DNA of 8,981 nucleotides from Campylobacteraceae bacterium UBA1877 (GTDB lineage: Bacteria; Campylobacterota; Campylobacteria; Campylobacterales; Campylobacteraceae), in NCBI GenBank assembly GCA_002352945.1, contig DDHL01000100.1, positions 29,216 through 38,196 of the forward strand, in the 5' to 3' direction. The translations under genes and the position numbers were made by a program. This document shows, piece after piece, positions 6,542 to 8,981 of this stretch; position 1 is the first letter of the stretch; every line of letters starts with the position of its first letter. The notes under the pieces are model-generated. The model was not told where the DNA came from, did not search any database, and worked only from the letters and a program-made list of their open reading frames with translations.

Positions 6542-8397
6542 TAAAGCGCCTCCAACATATACAAACAAAAGAGTCCAACGCCTGCTAGCATCAACATTGC
6601 ATAATTTCTTAAATTACCGTTTTGTAAAGCCTGAGCTCTCTTTCCTGCGTATACTAGCGCCCAGCACATTTGCATAATGCCCTTATCAATACCGTGTATA
6701 TCTACGCGGTTGCCTATATAAGCACTTAGCCTTTGCAGTGGTTGAATAACTCCTTTTTGTACGATTAAGTCGGCATAAAAAGCGTGGCTGACTACTCTCC
6801 AATAAAAAGGTGTACGCAAAAACTCATTTTGACTAAATCGATAATAAGCTAAGACTATACCAATAATTGCCACAAATGTATTTACACCCATTAGAGTCCA
6901 CTCGCTTGCATAACTTAAATGAACCCCCTCTAATCCAAACCATTTAGATAGAAATCCCGAACCTCCCATTGCATGCGGCAATCCAATCCAGCCAACCACG
7001 ACGCTTCCTAAGGCCAAAACAATAAGAGGCCACTGCATATTTTTGCCTAACTCATGCAAATTTTTCTCCTCTGTCGGTGCCCAAAAAACCATAAAATAAA
7101 GTCTAAACATATAAAAAGAGGTCATTCCTGCAACTACAACCCCAATGGTCCAAAGCACATAGTGCTCTTTTGCAAATAAAGTGGCTAAAATCATATCTTT
7201 ACTAAAAAATCCAGCAAATGGAAAAATTCCAGAAATAGCTAATGTAGCTATGAGCATGCTTGCGTGTACATACTTTAGACGATTTGCTAAACCACCCATG
7301 CGTAAAATATTTTGCTCATGCCCTAAAGCCACAATCACAGCACCGGCTCCTAAAAAAAGAAGTGCTTTAAAGAATGCGTGAGTAAGCACATGAAATAGGC
7401 CTGCATCATAGGCCCCAACTCCTGCTGCCATAAACATATAACCAAGTTGGGACATAGTTGAGTATGCTAGAATCTTTTTAATATCATATTGCCTTGATGC
7501 AATGAGTGCAGCATAAAGAGCCGAGAATGCTCCAACAGTCGCGATAAAAACCCCAACATGGGGAATTAATCTATATAAAAAATCAAATCTAGCTACCATA
7601 AAAACGCCAGCTGTTACCATTGTAGCAGCGTGTATAAGAGCTGAAACTGGTGTCGGCCCAGCCATAGCATCAGGAAGCCACACGTAAAGTGGAATTTGTG
7701 CCGATTTTCCAATGGCTCCAACAAAAAGCATAAATCCAATAAATGCAAGAAGCCCTGGATCTAAATTTGCAATATTATTAGAAATTGCCTCATATGTAAA
7801 ACTATCAATATCTAAACTTACAAAAAGTGTGGCTAATCCAATAATAAAACCGGCATCTCCAACCCTATTTGCTAGAAATGCTTTATTTCCAGCATTTGTA
7901 TTTTGAATTTTTTGATAATAGTAGCTTATTAGCAAATATGAGCATATGCCAACACCTTCCCATCCAATAAACATTACTATTGGAGAGTTGGCTAAAACCA
8001 AAAGAAGCATAGATGCCATAAAGAGGTTGAAGTAGGCAAAAAACTTTCCAAAACCCTCATCTTCCCACATATAGCCGCCAGCATATATATGAATAAGAGT
8101 TCCAACAAAGCTGACAAACAAAGCCATATAAAGACTTAACGCATCTGCTAATAAGCCCATTTTAATATAAAAGTTACCTACATGAAGCCATGTATATCCA
8201 TTTACATGTAAAGGTGCTAATTGATCCAAAAAGCTAGATAAGGATATTAAAGTAAGTAAAAAACTTATTAGCGGAGCTAAAACCCCAACGATATAAAAGA
8301 AGTTTCGTAAATTTTTAAAACCCATCAAATATGTTAAGCCTAAAACCAATGCGCTTACTAAGGGGGTTAAAACAATACCAAATAGAATAATTTCCAT
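6541..8397 (-). CDS. nuoL: NADH-quinone oxidoreductase subunit L (distal antiporter-like pump)
   Basis: NuoL is the antiporter-like pump at the far end of the membrane arm. It also supplies the long lateral helix that runs back along the arm. The 618-residue length suits full-length NuoL. Visible channel residues are Glu147 in IGWEGVG (144-150), Asp181 in NRVGDAG, Lys231 in GAIGKSAQIPLYVWLPDAM (228-245), His256 in LIHAATM, His340 and Lys344 in THAFFKALLF, and Lys400 in FFSKDMIL. The last 80 or so residues, with an amphipathic stretch and a final hydrophobic segment (about 598-615), fit the lateral helix and anchor. The ATG at 8397 overlaps the nuoK stop (TGATG). A GTG at 8400 directly before it is in frame but lies only one base from the ribosome site. 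The stop overlaps nuoM (TAATG). Confidence 0.96.
   Translation of the reverse strand: MEIILFGIVLTPLVSALVLGLTYLMGFKNLRNFFYIVGVLAPLISFLLTLISLSSFLDQLAPLHVNGYTWLHVGNFYIKMGLLADALSLYMALFVSFVGTLIHIYAGGYMWEDEGFGKFFAYFNLFMASMLLLVLANSPIVMFIGWEGVGICSYLLISYYYQKIQNTNAGNKAFLANRVGDAGFIIGLATLFVSLDIDSFTYEAISNNIANLDPGLLAFIGFMLFVGAIGKSAQIPLYVWLPDAMAGPTPVSALIHAATMVTAGVFMVARFDFLYRLIPHVGVFIATVGAFSALYAALIASRQYDIKKILAYSTMSQLGYMFMAAGVGAYDAGLFHVLTHAFFKALLFLGAGAVIVALGHEQNILRMGGLANRLKYVHASMLIATLAISGIFPFAGFFSKDMILATLFAKEHYVLWTIGVVVAGMTSFYMFRLYFMVFWAPTEEKNLHELGKNMQWPLIVLALGSVVVGWIGLPHAMGGSGFLSKWFGLEGVHLSYASEWTLMGVNTFVAIIGIVLAYYRFSQNEFLRTPFYWRVVSHAFYADLIVQKGVIQPLQRLSAYIGNRVDIHGIDKGIMQMCWALVYAGKRAQALQNGNLRNYAMLMLAGVGLFCLYMLEAL
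6549..6553 (-). promoter_or_regulatory. Ribosome binding site for nuoM, inside nuoL
   Basis: GGAGG on the minus strand, seven bases before ATG 6541. It decides that start over the in-frame ATG at 6568, which lies upstream of the site. Confidence 0.75.
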
Positions 8398-8708
8398 CAC
8401 CCCTCCTTGCTAGCAGTCACTTTTAATCTATCTGCATCAAGAGTTTTTCTCTGGCGATACAGTGTAACTATTAAAGATAAAAAGACAGCAGCTTCTGCGG
8501 CTATTGTACCAATAATAAGCAAGGTTATAACAGCCAAATCCATTGAGGCATAATATCTTGAAAGGGCAACAAAAAGCAGATTTAAGGCATTGAGCATCAA
8601 TTCAATACCCAAATAGATGACAAAAATATTTTTACGAGTCACCACAGACAAAGCCCCCAAAGAAAATAGCAACATCGCCACAAGAGCATAGGCTTGAATA
8701 CCAATCAT
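8397..8708 (-). CDS. nuoK: NADH-quinone oxidoreductase subunit K
   Basis: NuoK is a small membrane subunit with three transmembrane helices that carries part of the proton-transfer axis between the quinone site and NuoN. The 103-residue protein has the expected three hydrophobic segments (about 5-22, 28-49, 57-84). It keeps both essential buried glutamates, Glu36 in GIELMLNA and Glu72 in AAEAAV, at the same numbers as E. coli NuoK. ATG 8708 overlaps the nuoJ stop (ATGA), with AAGGAG at 8714-8719 upstream. The C-terminal tail after the last helix (about 85-103) is charged and somewhat longer than in E. coli. The stop overlaps the nuoL start. Confidence 0.95.
   Translation of the reverse strand: MIGIQAYALVAMLLFSLGALSVVTRKNIFVIYLGIELMLNALNLLFVALSRYYASMDLAVITLLIIGTIAAEAAVFLSLIVTLYRQRKTLDADRLKVTASKEG
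8402..8408 (-). promoter_or_regulatory. Ribosome binding site for nuoL, inside nuoK
   Basis: AAGGAGG on the minus strand, four bases before ATG 8397 but only one base before GTG 8400. The spacing favours ATG 8397. Confidence 0.7.
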
Positions 8709-8981
8709 GCTCTCTCCTTCTTTTTAGCCAAAACTACAACAGCCACCAAGGCAACTAGCAAAAGAACAGAGATAAGCTCAAATGGCAAAACCCAATCTGT
8801 ATACAATCTTGAGCCTAAAGATTGGATTGAGCCAAAAGAGCCCGTAAGAATATCCATATTTTTATCTGGTAGCAAACCTAATGTTTTTACTACCGCAATA
8901 ACAATGGGTGCTAAACAAAAAAGTCCCAAAAAGAGGGTTTTGGGCTGCATCGATTCATCTGGCAAAACAGTCTCATTTACA
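8705..8981 (-). CDS. nuoJ: NADH-quinone oxidoreductase subunit J, C-terminal part (truncated by window end)
   Basis: Only the last 91 residues are in the window. The frame is open to the window edge, so the true start lies beyond 8981; a TTG at 8965 should not be taken as the start. The visible part has two hydrophobic helices: LFLGLFCLAPIVIAVV, and then PFELISVLLLVALVAVVVLA close to the C terminus, the latter being the typical last helix of NuoJ. NuoJ forms part of the hinge between the quinone site and the pumps, including the helix that switches between pi-bulge and alpha forms, which would be in the missing N-terminal half. The stop overlaps nuoK. By usual order, nuoI, nuoH and nuoG should lie further upstream on the minus strand. 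Confidence 0.92.
   Translation of the reverse strand, partial: VNETVLPDESMQPKTLFLGLFCLAPIVIAVVKTLGLLPDKNMDILTGSFGSIQSLGSRLYTDWVLPFELISVLLLVALVAVVVLAKKKERA

Noticed and set aside
8705..8965. Complete 86-residue protein starting at TTG 8965
   Set aside because: The frame continues to the window edge, and the product is the C-terminal part of NuoJ, so this is a truncated gene and not a small one.

Overview
The window carries parts of two converging operons for a proton-pumping NADH:quinone oxidoreductase (respiratory complex I, Nuo). On the plus strand lie nuoD (possibly preceded by the last codons of nuoC), nuoE and nuoF, followed directly by a Crp/Fnr-family transcriptional regulator. On the minus strand, reading toward them, lie nuoJ (5' part cut off by the window end), nuoK, nuoL, nuoM and nuoN. 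The regulator and nuoN end tail to tail with only four bases between their stop codons. There are no RNA genes, mobile elements, CRISPR arrays or long intergenic regions; essentially every base is coding.

Organism: the A+T-rich composition (about 38-40% G+C by eye) and the protein style suggest a bacterium, most likely a chemolithotrophic member of the Campylobacterota (the Sulfurimonas / Nitratiruptor / Hydrogenimonas sort). This is an inference from familiarity, not from a search. Well-studied Campylobacter and Helicobacter lack ordinary nuoE and nuoF, so a cluster that keeps both would fit the environmental, deeper-branching lineages or their second complex I. An Aquificota-like source is not excluded.

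How the genes work together: NuoE (2Fe-2S) and NuoF (FMN plus 4Fe-4S) form the electron-input end of the peripheral arm. NuoD helps build the quinone site at the membrane junction. NuoJ and NuoK link that site to the three antiporter-like pumps NuoN, NuoM and NuoL. NuoA, B, C, G, H and I are not in the window. Gene order predicts A-B-C upstream of nuoD, and G-H-I upstream of nuoJ on the minus strand. Relative to the usual A-to-N order, the block after nuoF is inverted.

The most interesting signal is in NuoF. The FMN loop and all four cluster-N3 cysteines are intact. However, the residues that hold the adenosine half of NADH in characterised homologues appear to be replaced, including Glu to Lys at the position of E. 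coli NuoF Glu183. This suggests that the complex is fed by NADPH or by a donor other than NADH. The second point of interest is the Crp/Fnr regulator embedded as the last gene of the nuoDEF operon, with an FNR-like recognition helix but no FNR-type iron-sulfur cysteines.
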